A stretch of 19,751 bases of DNA from Brachionus plicatilis (Eukaryota > Rotifera > Eurotatoria > Ploima > Brachionidae). The notes under the pieces were generated by a model that was given only the letters and a program-made list of their open reading frames with translations, searched no databases and had not been told where the DNA came from. Every line of letters begins with the position of its first letter. Position 1 is the first letter of the stretch. Positions 18,659-19,751 of the stretch are shown here, piece after piece. The translations under genes were made by a program, and so were the position numbers. Location: positions 1,713,585 to 1,733,335 of the forward strand of contig QEOQ01000206.1 of assembly GCA_010279815.1 (NCBI GenBank). Reading direction: 5' to 3'.

Positions 18659-19751
18659 CTAATTAGAATTCATAAAATTAAAAATTAATTCAGCTGCTTT
18701 AGAGCTTCCATGGGAATTTTTCGAAATTTTTGACATTTCTCTAATATTTTTTGAATAAGAATCATCGTTTAAAATCTTAGAAATAGCATTTTGTAAATTA
18801 TTTGAATTGATTTCAAAAGGATCGAGGCGAACTCCAAATTTTAATTCTTCGCAAATCCTGTGAGCTACCAGCGGTTGATCTGCCTTAATTGGTATTCCAA
18901 TTACCGGCACACCATAGTGTATTGTTTCACTTGAACTATTCATTCCGCAATGCGTAATAAACAATTTGGCTCTTTTTAATAGTTCAATTTGTGGTGCAAA
19001 GGCCAAAATCAGTACGTTTTCCGGAACTTGATATCCTTGATTTATTCTTTTTTGATAAATATCTAAATTATCACTACCAACAGCAACAACTGCCATGAGA
19101 TTATTTTCTATTTTATTCAATTCCTTAAAGGTATCAATAACACAATCAAAAATAAATATGTTGTTGTTAAAAACTGTGCCCAAAGATACATAAACTAATG
19201 TCATTTCGGTTTTTTTGTTTTCATAGTTTGGATTCACTGGTTCGATTAAATCTAAAATTTTTTTGAGTCTTTCATCTATTGAAGTCCTTTTTGGAACATT
19301 TTCAGGGACACAATTTCCTACAAATTCATAAGATGAATCAAAAAGCTCTCTAAAAGGCTGAATTTCTGGAATAAAAGTGACAATATTTAATTTAGAAAAG
19401 AAATTTTCACATATATCAAAAGGGTCTGAACAATCAATTCCGAAATAATAGCTAAAAATTCTTTGTTTGACTTTGAGAACTAATTTTTGAAAATTATAAT
19501 ATAATCCACTTGGTTCAATCATTAGTTCTTTATAACCCTGTTTATCAAAAAAAACTCGAACTACATTCGGAAAAGTGGTGAAAATTTGAACCGATGGTGG
19601 TACTGGAACAGAACTTTTTTTATTTAAAAAATTTTGTTCCATTACTTTTAATAAATATTTTGCAGGTATAGATAATTGATCAAATATTATCAATTCCGGA
19701 CGATCAGTTTCTATGTCGTCTATCAATTTTGGAATCTCATTATAAGACAGA
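18659..19751 (-). CDS. GT1 glycosyltransferase, YjiC/MGT-like, 5' end outside window
   Basis: The frame is open from the window edge to the stop at 18659-18661, so the protein is cut at its N-terminus; 363 residues are visible and no Met near the edge need be the start. Seen: RPELIIFDQLS of the N-terminal acceptor domain; VYVSLGTVFNN, which opens the nucleotide-sugar domain in MGT/YjiC enzymes; LAFAPQIELL; and the GT1 donor signature THCGMNSSSE...GVPVIGIPIKADQP. Known: such enzymes move a sugar from a UDP/NDP donor to small lipophilic acceptors. The protein ends straight after the catalytic domain, without the membrane anchor of animal ER UGTs, so it is probably soluble. No intron interrupts 1.09 kb, unlike its intron-rich neighbours. 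Bacterial origin by transfer is plausible but only inferred. Confidence 0.88.
   Translation of the reverse strand, partial: LSYNEIPKLIDDIETDRPELIIFDQLSIPAKYLLKVMEQNFLNKKSSVPVPPSVQIFTTFPNVVRVFFDKQGYKELMIEPSGLYYNFQKLVLKVKQRIFSYYFGIDCSDPFDICENFFSKLNIVTFIPEIQPFRELFDSSYEFVGNCVPENVPKRTSIDERLKKILDLIEPVNPNYENKKTEMTLVYVSLGTVFNNNIFIFDCVIDTFKELNKIENNLMAVVAVGSDNLDIYQKRINQGYQVPENVLILAFAPQIELLKRAKLFITHCGMNSSSETIHYGVPVIGIPIKADQPLVAHRICEELKFGVRLDPFEINSNNLQNAISKILNDDSYSKNIREMSKISKNSHGSSKAAELIFNFMNSN

Overview
The window is eukaryotic nuclear DNA, very A+T-rich by eye. It holds many short GT-AG introns (mode about 50 nt), long low-complexity spacers, AATAAA signals after coding regions, and animal gene families (IQCH, MIS12). 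Extreme AT bias, roughly 50-nt introns, a bacterial-looking intronless glycosyltransferase and a transposon-type SWIM protein together suggest a small-genome invertebrate. A monogonont rotifer is my best guess, but nothing in the window proves it.

Layout. (1) 64-6462 (+): a complete 17-exon IQCH orthologue of 1111 aa, with an IQ motif in the middle and an ATP-grasp-like C-terminal half. (2) 6463-9376: spacer with a GC-richer repeat copy and a possible decayed coding relic on the minus strand. (3) 9377-14163 (+): a two-exon gene for an unrecognised 562-aa single-pass membrane glycoprotein. Its 3.1-kb intron carries two foldback repeats, a tandem duplication and a second copy of the spacer repeat. 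(4) 14640-15078 (-): a two-exon SWIM zinc-finger protein of 126 aa, resembling the tail of a MULE-type transposase. (5) 15079-17860: spacer dominated by a 1001-bp element with 106-bp terminal inverted repeats and a candidate 4-bp target duplication, plus coding-like scraps and a GGACTT/poly-A repeat. (6) 17861-18562 (+): a five-exon MIS12 kinetochore gene, short at the C-terminus. (7) 18659 to the window end (-): the 3' part of an intronless GT1 glycosyltransferase of the bacterial YjiC/MGT type, convergent with MIS12.

The genes do not form a pathway. They are neighbouring single genes separated by transposon debris. I found no CRISPR array, rRNA or convincing tRNA. The best candidates for something undescribed are the 1-kb inverted-repeat element and the orphan membrane glycoprotein. 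All exon joins were made by hand from reading frame, splice consensus and phase, and family names rest on recognised motifs, not on searches.
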